Shown here: one piece after another, positions 39,890 through 49,969 of the stretch
Layout of the letters: every line of letters begins with the position of its first letter
How positions within the stretch are numbered: the stretch's first letter is position 1
Assembly (NCBI GenBank): GCA_026119855.1
Contig: JAOWBW010000056.1
Coordinates: 1,713,324-1,777,323 of the forward strand
Reading direction: 5' to 3'
DNA length: 64,000 nt
Source: Campanula takesimana
Lineage: Eukaryota; Streptophyta; Magnoliopsida; Asterales; Campanulaceae
Notes under the pieces: model-generated
Database searches by the model: none
Told to the model about the DNA's origin: nothing
What the model saw: the letters and a program-made list of their open reading frames with translations, nothing else
Made by a program: the position numbers and the translations under genes

Positions 39890-40168
39890 TTAGAGTTTGT
39901 ACACATGATTTGGAAATTGTGAATCTTCAAACCCAGGTGGTTGAGCAACGTAGACTTGTTCTTGGAGTTCACCATTTAGAAACGCGCTCTTCACATCCAT
40001 TTGATATAACTTGAAGTTCTTGTGAGCTGCGTAAGCCAGAAATAATCTGATAGCTTCAAGTCTTCCTACTGGCGCGAAAGTTTCATCGTAATCAATTCCT
40101 TCTTCTTGCCTATAGCCTTGTGCAACCAATCTTGCTTTGTTTCTTGTGATGGTTCCATGCTCATCCAT
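39890..40168 (-). CDS. pol: Copia-2 RT N-terminal half
   Basis: Contains NKARLVAQGYRQEEGIDYDE and YQMDVKSAFLNG. It is in the same frame as its neighbours, between a TAG (40184-40186, Trp expected) and the TAA next to 39888. Confidence 0.92.
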   Translation of the reverse strand: MDEHGTITRNKARLVAQGYRQEEGIDYDETFAPVGRLEAIRLFLAYAAHKNFKLYQMDVKSAFLNGELQEQVYVAQPPGFEDSQFPNHVYKL

Positions 40169-40183
40169 CTTATTTCTGAATAC

Positions 40184-40843
40184 CTATTTCATACCAATCA
40201 CTCCTTGATCATTTGGCCTTGGAACAAGAGTCCAAACCTTACATCGTTCAAATTGATTGAGTTCTTCTTGCATTGCCACAACCCAATTAGGATCTTGGAG
40301 TACTTCATCAGCCTTCTTCGGTTCAATTTGAGAGATAAAAGCAGTGTAAGCATCAAAGTTTGTAGCTCTCCTTGTACGAACACCAACGTTTAGATCACCA
40401 ATGATATTATTGATTGGGTGACCTCTAACTTCACGAATTTCAGGAGGTAAGTTAGGTTGAGTCGTAGTAATTTGAAGGTCTTCAATTGGTACATCTTCAC
40501 CAGATTCTAAATCATCAAAATTTGGGGGTTGAATTGGTGTAGAGTTGAAACTTGGGTTTACACCAGATGCAGCTGAAGATATAGGCGCATGAGAGGCATC
40601 AAGAGGCGCAACATGTGAGTGAGGCGCAGCTGATGACTCATGGGGCGCGACATATGAGTAATTTGGAGCAACTGATGTTGATGGATTTCCTTGAGTTGAT
40701 AGATTTTGCTCTTGTGTAGGCGCAACATAAATAGGAGCACCTGTATCATTAAGCTCAACAGAATCATCAGCGATATTTGGAGCCAAATGTGGCTCAAGGA
40801 GAGAATGTTCATCAAATGTAACATGTACAGATTCAACTATCAC
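40184..40843 (-). CDS. pol: Copia-2 integrase tail and RT start
   Basis: Variable linker rich in Ala, Pro and Ser, then CKVWTLVPRPNDQGVIGMK, where the frame stops at TAG. Part of the Ala/Pro/His coding is made of the element's GGCGCA words, so the motif is tolerated in coding sequence. Confidence 0.88.
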   Translation of the reverse strand: MIVESVHVTFDEHSLLEPHLAPNIADDSVELNDTGAPIYVAPTQEQNLSTQGNPSTSVAPNYSYVAPHESSAAPHSHVAPLDASHAPISSAASGVNPSFNSTPIQPPNFDDLESGEDVPIEDLQITTTQPNLPPEIREVRGHPINNIIGDLNVGVRTRRATNFDAYTAFISQIEPKKADEVLQDPNWVVAMQEELNQFERCKVWTLVPRPNDQGVIGMK

Positions 40844-41949
40844 TAATGTAGTTCTATTAAAAATGCGAAAAGCTTTAGAATGTTTAGCATACCCAACAAA
40901 AATACCTTCGTCGGCTTTGGCATCGAATTTACCTCTATGTTCGTTTCTGTTGTAGAGGATATAACATTTGCAACCAAAGATCTTGAAGAATGCAATGTTG
41001 GGAGTTCTACCACGCCAAAATTCATACGAGGTCTTGTTATGAAGTTTGTTGATGAGGGAACGATTTTGAGTAAAACATGCTGTGTTGATAGCTTCTTCCC
41101 ATTGTCAGATCGAACACTAATGATGTCATCTTCTTTTTGGGTTTGGAGCAGTCTGAATAAGGTGGTCAAAATGTCATAACAATCGTCTTTTGAGATCATC
41201 ATTTCCACCCATGTATATCTTGAATAATCATCCACCACAACTAGAGTATACTTGTTTTTGCGAATACTTGCAGTGGTGACTGGTCCAAATAGATCAATTT
41301 GAAGCAGTTGCAAACATCTAGAAGTTAAAGGATTGGTCTTGCTGGAGAAAGATTTCTTCGGTTGTTTGCCAAGTTGACACGCGGCACACTTCTTGTCATG
41401 ATGATCAGCAACCTTGGGAAGTCCTTTAACAAGGTTATTCCTGCTGAGTTTAGATATATATTTGAAGTTCAAGTGACTTAAGCGCTTGTGCCACAGCCAA
41501 CTATTTTCGCTCACACTTTTAGCTACAAAACAAAGATTAGTACTAGAGTTCATACTATGGAAATCAATAATGTAAATATTTGTCTTACGATATCCCGTGA
41601 GTAATATAGCTCCAGTTTTACCATTCTTGATAAGACATTGAGTTGAGGTGAAATGGCATTCTAATCCTTTGTCGCAGAATTGAGATATGGATAATAAATT
41701 GTGCTTGAGCCCTTCGACGAGAGAGACTCTTTCAATGCACACTTTGTCTTTCTTGAGCTTTCCATATGCAACAACTAGACCTTTGTTATTATCACTAAAT
41801 GTTACTGAGGGACCTCTTTCTTTATGGACATCTTCTAATAAGGATTCATCTCCAGTCATGTGTCTTGAACACCCACTATCGAGAATCCATTCATAATTTC
41901 TAGCTTTTGAAGATCCAGCCATGAAACAAAGAACCTGAAATATAGACAT
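40843..41949 (-). CDS. pol: Copia-2 protease and integrase with core deletion
   Basis: Protease LDSGCSRHM, zinc site WHKRLSHLNF...CAACQLGK, first Asp in QIDLFGP and second in VRSDNGK. Immediately after SDNG the sequence jumps (near 41098-41102) to EAINTACFTQN-type sequence in another frame. About 65 residues, including the third catalytic residue (Glu), are missing relative to Copia-1. The remainder of this frame is out of phase. Confidence 0.92.
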   Translation of the reverse strand: MSIFQVLCFMAGSSKARNYEWILDSGCSRHMTGDESLLEDVHKERGPSVTFSDNNKGLVVAYGKLKKDKVCIERVSLVEGLKHNLLSISQFCDKGLECHFTSTQCLIKNGKTGAILLTGYRKTNIYIIDFHSMNSSTNLCFVAKSVSENSWLWHKRLSHLNFKYISKLSRNNLVKGLPKVADHHDKKCAACQLGKQPKKSFSSKTNPLTSRCLQLLQIDLFGPVTTASIRKNKYTLVVVDDYSRYTWVEMMISKDDCYDILTTLFRLLQTQKEDDIISVRSDNGKKLSTQHVLLKIVPSSTNFITRPRMNFGVVELPTLHSSRSLVANVISSTTETNIEVNSMPKPTKVFLLGMLNILKLFAFLIELH

Positions 41950-41986
41950 TTAAGCAGGTCCCCCTTATTCCTTTTGGGTCCTAAGG

Positions 41987-44251
41987 TTAGCAACTTTTGA
42001 CAACCCACTCTTGCTTGACCTTAGGGTTTTTACGTCCTTTGGCATTGGGAGTGAATCGCAAAAGGCATTCCACGGCCTTGTGTCCAGAACAATCACAAAT
42101 GGAACAATGATGAAAGCCACCAATCACATGAGTTTTCACAAACTCTTTACTTTTCTTTGGGATAGCATTCTTCTTTGGGTCAGATGGACTAGCCTTAACA
42201 AAATCCTTCTTTTGAAATTTTTGAGCGCTTGATCTAGGAGGGCGCATAGGGCTAGGAGGCGCACGGCGATGAGGCATGTGGCTTCTAGGCGCATAATGAG
42301 CACTCGGAGAAGGAGCGCGCTTTGTTTCAAGAGGGATTTTGCTAGAGGATGATTCATCTGTAGCTATATCTTTCCCATTAGCTTTCCCAAATTGCTTCGT
42401 TGGGTAGACATAATGGAATGTTTGTCTCTTGACTTTTTCCTGTCCTTTACCCATTGAATTAGAATGTTTTTCCTTGGTAATTTCAAAAGTTTGCTGGTTA
42501 GTAAATTCACTATCTCTTTCAGCACAGACATCACATTTAAAGTTGTCACTAGTTGATGAGAATCCCAAGCCACTTTTATCACCACTGACTTTTTGGGACT
42601 CAAATATATTCTCCATAGTGACACGAGAATTGGACCACTCATTTGTAATCTTTTTAAGATCTGTAATTTGAGCAACCAATTCATCGTTTTGAACTTTAAG
42701 AAGTGAGTTCTGTTCTGTTAGAAAAGTGTTTTTAACAGTAAGAGGAGTCATGCTCTTTATCTGCTCCTTAAGGAGGGTGATTTTAGATTTAAGTAGAGAT
42801 TTCTCGGTCTTAAGCTGGGAAATTTCATCACATGATAGTGCTAAAGCTTCCTTCATATTATCAAATCTAGTGATTACTTTTTCAGCCTTTTTGAACAATT
42901 TTTCTTGTTCAGAAATCACTTCATCATCATTGATTTTGGAGATTGGAGCAGTTGGTTCAACTTGAGGTCTAATGTATGCTCCTTTTCTCAACTTGTTCCT
43001 TGCACTAAGATCACATCGTGAGAATAACAATCCACCATCGCTTTGAGCCGGAGTGAGAAATCCTTGTTCAACGAGCTCGCTGATGGTTGGTCCTTTCTTC
43101 CTTTTCTCTTCTTGAAAACCTACAGATTTCTTGATAGGTTTATTCAAGGCATTCATATCAGGAACATCCTTAGAGAAGTCATCATCAGAATCATAAGTAT
43201 CAACTTCATCATCATTTGCCATCAAACAAACGAGTCCATCATCGGAATCTTCATCGCTCTCATCTGAGTCTGTTTCAATCCAAGTGTTCTGCTCATTTGC
43301 TGGTGCTTCTTCTTCCGCAACCATTCCCTTGTGACGAGTGAATTTGGGAGAGAACTTGGGAGTATGGCTACTCTTCTTCTGCATATATTCAAATTTTGGA
43401 GTTGGGCAGCTTGAAGCAAAGTGTCCTGGTTTCCTACAATTAAAACAAACAAGGTCTTCTTTTCTTTTTGAGTCACTGCTCCTCGTGAACTTTGGAGGAG
43501 CTCTGCTGGTAGATCCTTGAAATTTGCTGGTTGAGCCGGGCTTGGTAAATTTTCTAAACTTCTGGAATCTCTTCACAAATAAAGCGAAGTCTTCATCGTC
43601 CATGTCCAATAGCTCAGAAGTAGAAATTTTAGGATCGGAACTTTTCTCATCATGAGTAGCAGCAGACGCAGAAACATGCGCCTCTTCTCTTTGCGCCACC
43701 ATTGCTATGGATTTTGATTTTCCTTCAGTTTCACTAATACGCTGAAGTTTGAGCTCATAAACTTTGAGATTTGCGTAAAGGTTCCTTAAAGTCCATACAT
43801 CTAAAGTTCCGGCGTCTTCAAGAGCGTTGGATTTATGTAGGTATCTTGATCCAAAAGCTTGGAGAAAATTGACATTCAAATCCTTGTTAGAAAACTTCAT
43901 GCCAAGTGAAATACATAGATTTATAATTTCATAGTAGCGTTCATAAGTTTGTCTTAAAGTTTCACCGGGGAGTTGAGAGAAATTGTTGAATCTCTTTTGT
44001 ACTTCATATTTCTTGTTCTCCTTGCAGAAGGTGTCTCCTTCTATATGCTCTTCAATAGCATCCCATAGCTCATTGGCGGTAGCACAATGCATGACTTGTT
44101 GTTTCATAGCCGTGCTTAGAGTGCTTAGAAGATTGTTTCTTGCTTTGCCATCATTTGCAACTCTTCTTGTTTCTTCCTCAGTCCATTCTTCTTTTGGTTT
44201 CTTGACGGTTGGTTGAACAGCATTTGTGCGCGGATTTGGATTCGCTTTCAT
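41987..44251 (-). CDS. gag: Copia-2 gag
   Basis: An open 754-codon frame: UBN2-like N-terminus (PKEEWTEEETRRVANDGKA), CCHC knuckle CFNCRKPGHFASSC at about residues 265-280, acidic DSDESDEDSDD stretch, coiled coil (about 430-560), basic/proline-rich region and a second knuckle CSICDCSGHKAVEC at about 721. This two-knuckle layout is typical of Sirevirus gag. The first codons lie in the frameshifted fragment at 44178-44363. Pol follows in a different frame with a stop between, so its expression is unclear. Confidence 0.94.
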   Translation of the reverse strand: MKANPNPRTNAVQPTVKKPKEEWTEEETRRVANDGKARNNLLSTLSTAMKQQVMHCATANELWDAIEEHIEGDTFCKENKKYEVQKRFNNFSQLPGETLRQTYERYYEIINLCISLGMKFSNKDLNVNFLQAFGSRYLHKSNALEDAGTLDVWTLRNLYANLKVYELKLQRISETEGKSKSIAMVAQREEAHVSASAATHDEKSSDPKISTSELLDMDDEDFALFVKRFQKFRKFTKPGSTSKFQGSTSRAPPKFTRSSDSKRKEDLVCFNCRKPGHFASSCPTPKFEYMQKKSSHTPKFSPKFTRHKGMVAEEEAPANEQNTWIETDSDESDEDSDDGLVCLMANDDEVDTYDSDDDFSKDVPDMNALNKPIKKSVGFQEEKRKKGPTISELVEQGFLTPAQSDGGLLFSRCDLSARNKLRKGAYIRPQVEPTAPISKINDDEVISEQEKLFKKAEKVITRFDNMKEALALSCDEISQLKTEKSLLKSKITLLKEQIKSMTPLTVKNTFLTEQNSLLKVQNDELVAQITDLKKITNEWSNSRVTMENIFESQKVSGDKSGLGFSSTSDNFKCDVCAERDSEFTNQQTFEITKEKHSNSMGKGQEKVKRQTFHYVYPTKQFGKANGKDIATDESSSSKIPLETKRAPSPSAHYAPRSHMPHRRAPPSPMRPPRSSAQKFQKKDFVKASPSDPKKNAIPKKSKEFVKTHVIGGFHHCSICDCSGHKAVECLLRFTPNAKGRKNPKVKQEWVVKSC

Positions 44252-44363
44252 CGATTGAGTTGAGATGAGTTAAGATGCTGAATTTCCACACGTCAAAATG
44301 ATCTTCATCAAAGACCGGAACGTGAGTGTAGTTTGCAGTTGCAATAGGTTTTGAGTTTGCCAT
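44178..44363 (-). pseudogene. gag: Copia-2 gag start fragment
   Basis: Begins MANSKPIATANYTHVPVF, about 60 bases after the PBS, and continues FDVWKFSILTHLNSIDES, a normal gag start. A frameshift or small deletion near 44250 moves it out of the main gag frame. Confidence 0.8.
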
Positions 44364-44422
44364 TTAGAATCGGCACCCAAGCTGTTAAGCTTGAAAAACG
44401 AAAATGTTTTATAAAGGTGTTT

Positions 44423-44434
44423 GCTCTGATACCA
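44423..44434 (-). other. Copia-2 primer-binding site
   Basis: TGGTATCAGAGC on the minus strand, two bases from the LTR; initiator tRNA-Met type. Confidence 0.95.
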
Positions 44435-44436
44435 CT

Positions 44437-45849
44437 TGTTGGTCCCAAAGGGAAACAAGGGTATGAAAAATAGCTAGAAGGGGGTGAATAGCTGTTTTAA
44501 AATTCTTTTCGTACCCTTGATAAACTCAATTGCAAATGCGCACTTTATCAAATAAGCGTTATGATATGCGCCTAAGTGAGTGAGTGAAATGCACAGCGGA
44601 ATTTAGTAATGTAAATAGGCGCAAAGTATGATAAAGGGGGCGCACACACACTCTAAGTATTTTGGCTCAAAGTGGGTGAAATAAGAAACTATGGCAAATG
44701 ATATAACAAACACAACACAGTTCAATCAATCAATCTACAATGAATAAACAATCAAATAGTTAGATATGATATGAACTTGAAAGGAAATAGCAAGATAGTA
44801 AGTACGCGCTATTTGGAGAGGTTCGATCGGGAAAATGATCTACGTCCTCTACCAAGATGGTTAGTCTTGGATTTCTAATGGAGATCTTATATAATGAGAG
44901 AGTGTTACAAATTACAATCGTTTTGAGCTTATACACTAACTCAAGATCTATTTCTATGAATGAACAAATCCTAGACAATAACCGGTGTATCTCTAAAAGA
45001 AAGATCTAAGAGATCAAACTTAAAGATGTGCGTGTGTGATTTTAGATTCAAGGCTCTTTAGATCTTTGAGATTGAGAGCACAAGAAAACTAAAGTGTTAT
45101 CGCTTGAGGATCTGGGCTAAGGATGAAGTTATGAAGATGTTCTTGAGAATTCTGGAAATAACAAAGGCAATCTTCAAATCTTCAACGAATGCTTGAGAGA
45201 GAAATTCTTGAAATTCTTAGCAACTTCAAATGGTTGATGTTATAGGGTATTTATAGAAGAGCCCCAAAAACTAGCCATTGGAAATCCTTGGTGAATCAGA
45301 GAAAGGACGGATGTGCTGTCGCTCATTGAGTGGAGCACGTGTCCTTTTATAGCCGTTAGACACATAACACAAATATGACCGTTATGGATAGATGTCCTTA
45401 GATGCGGGTACATACGTGTTATTTAACCACTGTTGGATCATTGGTGTAGTTTGAATCTTCTTCAAGTCTTTGAATCTTCAATAAATCACTGAGTGTTAAA
45501 AACATTCATGATGCGCGTTGAGCTAGAGAGGCGCGTAGCGTATGCGCGATCTGACTCATCTGAGGCGCATGATCTATGCTAGGCGCATACTCATGCTTTA
45601 AGGAGGCGCATGGCGCATGGGTGAGGCGCATGGCGCGTAGCTCAAATTCACGGAGTGATTTTCTTCAATTTTGATCTTCTTGCCCTATTCCTAAGCCTGT
45701 TCTATTACAATGGACAACCTAAAAAATGAAGTATAAATACTTCTTACATGTGGGTCTAAAGTCCATGAAATAAAACTTAGGTGATGGATCAATCAAATCT
45801 AATCAATCCTATTACATTGAAACTGAGATATAAGTGGGCATACCCAACA
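44437..45849 (-). repeat. Copia-2 5' LTR
   Basis: 1413 bp, near-identical to 32541-33960. Differences include a 7-bp deletion near 45594 and a cluster of substitutions near 45225-45240. TATAAATA at 45248-45255. Confidence 0.97.
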
Positions 45850-45854
45850 AGCGT

Positions 45855-47162
45855 TTTGTTGGCGGCCTCCACTTCACAATTGGTCTGAGGCCTATATGGG
45901 GAGGATTTGTGGCGTGTGACTCGGAATTCTCCCAGTAATTGATCGCATTCACCTTCGAAGTGCGAGCCATTGTTGGTGATAACTTCGTTTGGGACTCCGT
46001 ACCGATACATGATATTTTCCTTTATAAATCCCGCAACTTTCTTGGAAGTGAGGACCCTGTAGGATTTAGCCTCTACCCACTTTGTGAAGTAATCCACGGC
46101 TACCAAAATAAACTCGTGGCCATTGCTCCCGGGCGGGGAAATTTTCCCAATGATGTCAACGCCCCATGTTGAAAAAGGCCATGGCGTGGTCATACAGTAG
46201 AGATGGTGAGGAGGTAAGTGGTTAAGGTTAGAGAACCGCTGACACTTATCACACCTCTTCACAAATTGTATGCAATCGGTCTCCATTGAGATCCAAAAGT
46301 AGCCCATCCGTAAGATGACTTGCATTAATTCCCTCGCATTCATATGAGGACCACACACTCCGCCATGAACTTCTTGCATGAGCTCTTTTGCCTTTTCCAT
46401 GCTTATACACCTAAGGAGAAGGCCCTGATGGCGTTTTTTGTACAAGATGTCCCCCAAGATGACATAGTGGGATGCTAGCCGTTTGAGTGCCGCCATGCTT
46501 TTAACTTTTACCCCATCCACATATTCTCCCTTTTCATTCATGAAGGAAGTTTCTCCTTCTTTGAGGAATTGGTAAATCTGGTTGTACCATGGTTCTTCCA
46601 CCTTTTCTGGGGTGGCCTCAATCTCACAACAGTACACCGAATTTTCTTTCCTCCCAACTCGGAAAGGTTTTATTGACTTTCCCTCGGGGATTTCTACCAA
46701 TGAGGCCAAAGTAGCTAAGGCGTCGGCGAAACGGTTCCGATCCCTCGGCAAGTAGTGGAAGCTAACTTCCTTGAATTGTGTCATGAGCTCTTCTATGTAG
46801 GCATGATATTTCTGCAAACCAGGGTCCAGTGTTTTCCACTTGTTGGAGACTTGGTTGATGATCAAAGCCGAATCTCCGTATACCTCCAATTCTTTCACAT
46901 TCCTTTCCAGGGCTGCTTTCAAGCCGGTCGTGCATGCCTCATATTCCGCGGCATTATTGGTTACATCGAAGTTTAACTTGATGGCGATGTGGGTGTGCTC
47001 ATCTTTTGGGTCGACCAAGAGCAATCCAATGCCATTCCCTCTTTTATTGGCGGAACCGTCGAAGAACAATTTCCACCTATTTTCCCCTTCTAGGGCAAAA
47101 ATCTCTTCATCAGGGAATTGCGGCTCGGGCTCCTTTTCCTCATTACTAGGGAAATCCGCCAA
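45855..47162 (-). CDS. pol: Gypsy-A RNase H and integrase N-terminal and core part
   Basis: RNase H: KLFFDGSANKRG, AAEYEAC, YGDSALI and RNRFADALA. Integrase: HGGVCGPHMNARELM...CDKCQRF zinc site, first Asp in WGVDIIGK, second site ITNNGSHF (ITDNGSHF or ISDNG expected; D-to-N), and Glu in EVEAANKT just before Copia-2. The open frame runs about 20 codons into the Copia-2 LTR and those residues are not pol. Confidence 0.92.
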
Positions 47163-47168
47163 ATATTA

Positions 47169-47322
47169 CGCTAAGACCCTTGCTTTGACTGCCTTTCTTG
47201 ACACATAACTGATATCATACTCGGCTAGGAAGAAAGACCATTTGGCGAGTCTCATGGACAAGGATGGCTTTTCCAACAAGCACTTGATGGGGTCTATCTT
47301 GGAGATGAGCTGTATTGGGTGG
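47169..47322 (-). CDS. pol: Gypsy-A RT-RNase H connection
   Basis: IDPIKCLLEKPSLSMRLAKW and LAEYDISYV, the usual end of a gypsy RT/RNase H tether, starting directly at the Gypsy-B insertion. It stops at a TAA (47166-47168) in the same frame as the following ORF. Confidence 0.9.
47318..47322. repeat. Gypsy-B target-site duplication, left copy (GGTGG)
   Basis: GGTGG at 47318-47322 and at 60448-60452, directly outside the Gypsy-B LTR ends. Confidence 0.95.
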
Positions 47323-48309
47323 TGTAGACACCCCGCCTTGGACCGCTCACCCCGATTGCACATTTGATTTTGTGTTTCTCCCCATTCTAAGTGTTTCTCG
47401 TTAGTTTCTGTCACTTCCGTTAAGTTCCTGACTGACTTCGTTAAGTCCAGGGGCTAAACTGAATGACAGGGCTGACTTTCTAGTCCATTCTGTCAAAATT
47501 GCCTTCTCTGAGTCGTGCGCCTCCGACACTAGGATCCAGGCGCGCGCGCCTCCCGCCCCCAAAGCAGGAAGCGCGCGCCTCTGGGCGTCAGTTACAGATT
47601 TCTGGCCAGGATTCCCTCCCTTGCTCAATTTACAGGATTTTGCCCGGGAAGGATTTCTTGGTGACTGAGTTTTGGCACCAAAAACACCCCTCTTTCACCT
47701 ATAAAAACCTCTCTTTACCTCCATTTTCAAGGATCGAAAACTTGGACTGAAAATTGAACTTACAAAAACTATACCAAAATCACTTTCTAAAGGTTCTCCA
47801 AGGATTTCATCAAGAAATATTTGAAGGTCTTCAAATTGTAGGTAAAAGTCCATCTTTTCCTTCCTCTTCTACTTCATCTCCTCTCTCTTTTTACTTTAAT
47901 CAAATGTGCAATCACCCAAATCATTTTGGGACATAACTCTAATGATCACCTCATCTCATTGAGGTTGGTTAAGGAGTTATCTCCTACATTCCAAATCTTA
48001 TTTTAAACCCCCTTTTTTATGACTTAAAGAAGAAGAAGAAGAACATTTCCATTCATGTAGATTTTGATCAAGCAAGACCAACTTAAGTTGGGCGAGATGG
48101 GTGTTTCGGTACTTCCCATCTCGTAATCTAACCCCCGGACCTCAAAACAAAGAATCTCTGTTTTCGTAATCAAACTTAGGCTACAATCAATAGGTTTTTC
48201 TTATGTTCCTCAAAACATAGGTGGCGACTCTAAAAAAAACAAGTTAGACATCCTAGGATAACACCGCGCGCTCCAGCCTAAGGCCGTGGTCACCCCCGGG
48301 GTGTCTACA
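47323..48309 (+). repeat. Gypsy-B 5' LTR
   Basis: 987 bp, TGTAGACACCCC...GGGGTGTCTACA. CG-rich GGCGCGCGCGCC words near 47538 and 47570. TATA box at 47700-47707. Confidence 0.96.
47700..47707 (+). promoter_or_regulatory. TATA box in Gypsy-B LTR
   Basis: TATAAAAA after TTTCACC; the same in the 3' LTR at 59850-59857. Confidence 0.6.
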
Positions 48310-48310
48310 G

Positions 48311-48329
48311 TGGCGACTCCGCTGGGGAC
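48311..48329 (+). other. Gypsy-B primer-binding site
   Basis: TGGCGACTCCGCTGGGGAC, one base after the LTR. This is the site type used by many Tat/Ogre elements, usually assigned to tRNA-Arg; I have not checked it against a tRNA set. Confidence 0.85.
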
Positions 48330-48861
48330 ATTTGAGGGTTAAACTTGCATTCTGATCAAAATCTACATCTTTTCTGGGCATTCTGTTTCCTGATGGGGGA
48401 GGCGCGCGCGTCTGGACTTTTAAGCCTAAGGCGCGCGCATCCCGCATCAAGAACCAGAATCGCCCACTTCTTCATGTTCTTCATCTTCTTCTTCTGTTAT
48501 TCTGCACTAATCACTTCTGCAGGGGTTACAATATGAACATGGGACCAGGGCAATCCCCTGAGTCCAAAGTCTGACATTCTGACAGGTGTGCCCCAGAAGC
48601 GCGGGCCTCCCATAAGCATTGCGCCATGCGCGCGCGTCCCACATCAGCACTCAGAGGCGCACGCTTCTGGGTTGGTTTCCAGAACAGAAACAGGTTTCAG
48701 TGACTGAGCAGAACAGTGGGGTGTGGGCATATGTGCCTGCATCAGAACAGAATTGAACCCTCGGACTGTTTTAATTTTGTGTTTTATTTACCGGTCACAC
48801 GGGTGATTCGGGAGTTGTAATTTTATGTGCTTATGTGTTTTGTGTGTTTTTCTTTCTTTTC

Positions 48862-48892
<31 letters not shown>

Positions 48893-49672
48893 AGAAAATT
48901 TTGTCACTTGTTAGACCTCACACTACATGCACATATTCCTATGAACTGCTCACTATCGAGTCGCACAAGTCCAACCCCAAACCCGTCGAGGCCCGTCCTA
49001 GAAAGTTTCAAGCTCCACCAGACCTTGACTCTTTCGAAGCGGTAAACCTCAGCCCGTGGCGTAGTTCAAGACTACATACCGGGGGTGACCTTTGAGCCTC
49101 ATATTCAAGCCGAGCACAAACCACACAATTCTAGTTAGGGTCTAACACTCCGTGACTCAAGTCGGTTTCCATGTACCGAGATTTCCCTAAATTAATGTCT
49201 TCAAATCATACATGCCAACTTGTTGAAATGGACGCAATAAAAATCCGTCCCCAAAAGTGGTTATTTTGGACGAAAATAAAAGTCCGTCCCCGCATGTATG
49301 CTTTACTACATTAATTTAGTTTAATCCCGATACATGTAGGATCCACAAGCGCGATGGAATCCGATGAGTATATGGGACCGCGAGATGGTCTATATACTAG
49401 TGTGACGATTCCATTATTTTCTTAGAAACCCCCAAAAGGGATTCATTCCCTCCGACTTATTAAAAAAAAAAAAAAAAAGAGTCTTTTCTTATGTGGTTCG
49501 AGTCGTGTGCCCAACTGTGTGTTCTAAGCCTCTTCATGGACCGCAAGTGTTACTCAAGACTGACAAGGGCCTCTTCTGCAATATAGGTTCAATTGGTACT
49601 TACAAAGTCTACCGGGATTCAGCAAATCGGTTAGTCCGTGAAGAGATCACTCCAACAGCTCCGACATCAACC
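48330..49672 (+). other. Gypsy-B leader
   Basis: Contains GCGCGC words, an A-run (about 48862-48888), a shorter A-run (about 49462-49478) and two consecutive short hairpins at 49230-49250 and 49268-49289, each GGACG...CGTCC. No convincing gene. Confidence 0.7.
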
Positions 49673-49969
49673 ATGACCGGCAGCAGCAACACCATGTCTC
49701 TCGAACAGCTCTCAACCATGGTCCAACTCCTCCAAGAGCAAGTCTCCACCCTTAACAAGGAGGCACAAAGCAAAGACGACATTTGGCAATCCCTCCTCGA
49801 CAGCCAAAGGGAGGCCCACGAGGCCGAAATGGAGCTAATGAAAGAAAAGCTCACCAACCTTGCCAAGGGAAAGAACAAGAACAATGATGATGAATCCGAA
49901 TGGATTCAAGAGTCCTTATGTCAACACCCGCACCAAGAAAATGGGGGAACCAAGTTCCGAGAACAATGA
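49673..49969 (+). CDS. gag: Gypsy-B gag N-terminal fragment
   Basis: Chosen start is MTGSSNTMSLEQL, followed by a coiled-coil stretch (LQEQVSTLNKEAQSKDD, then EAHEAEMELMKEKL). The open frame extends upstream to 49493 but that part looks like leader. A frameshift near 49885 passes into the frame of the main gag ORF. Confidence 0.75.
   Translation: MTGSSNTMSLEQLSTMVQLLQEQVSTLNKEAQSKDDIWQSLLDSQREAHEAEMELMKEKLTNLAKGKNKNNDDESEWIQESLCQHPHQENGGTKFREQ

Larger units (their letters stand above)
32541..45849 (-). mobile_element. Copia-2, Sirevirus-like Ty1/copia element with extra 3' gene
   Basis: A full 13.3-kb element: 5' LTR (44437-45849), PBS, gag (44363-41987), pol (41949-38798), a downstream spliced gene (37872-34482), PPT and 3' LTR (32541-33960). 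A perfect 5-bp TSD (AGCGT) flanks it. Gag with two zinc knuckles, the PBS and an additional gene after pol fit Sireviruses. Pol is broken by an integrase deletion and two nonsense codons. The LTRs differ at roughly 25 sites by eye. Confidence 0.95.

Noticed and set aside
47499..48132. ORFs inside the Gypsy-B LTRs, repeated at 59551-60086
   Set aside because: Identical frames in both LTRs reflect the LTR duplication. No domain is seen.
48862..48888. A-run as a sign of a processed pseudogene or LINE tail
   Set aside because: It lies inside the Gypsy-B leader, with no target duplication or coding sequence next to it.
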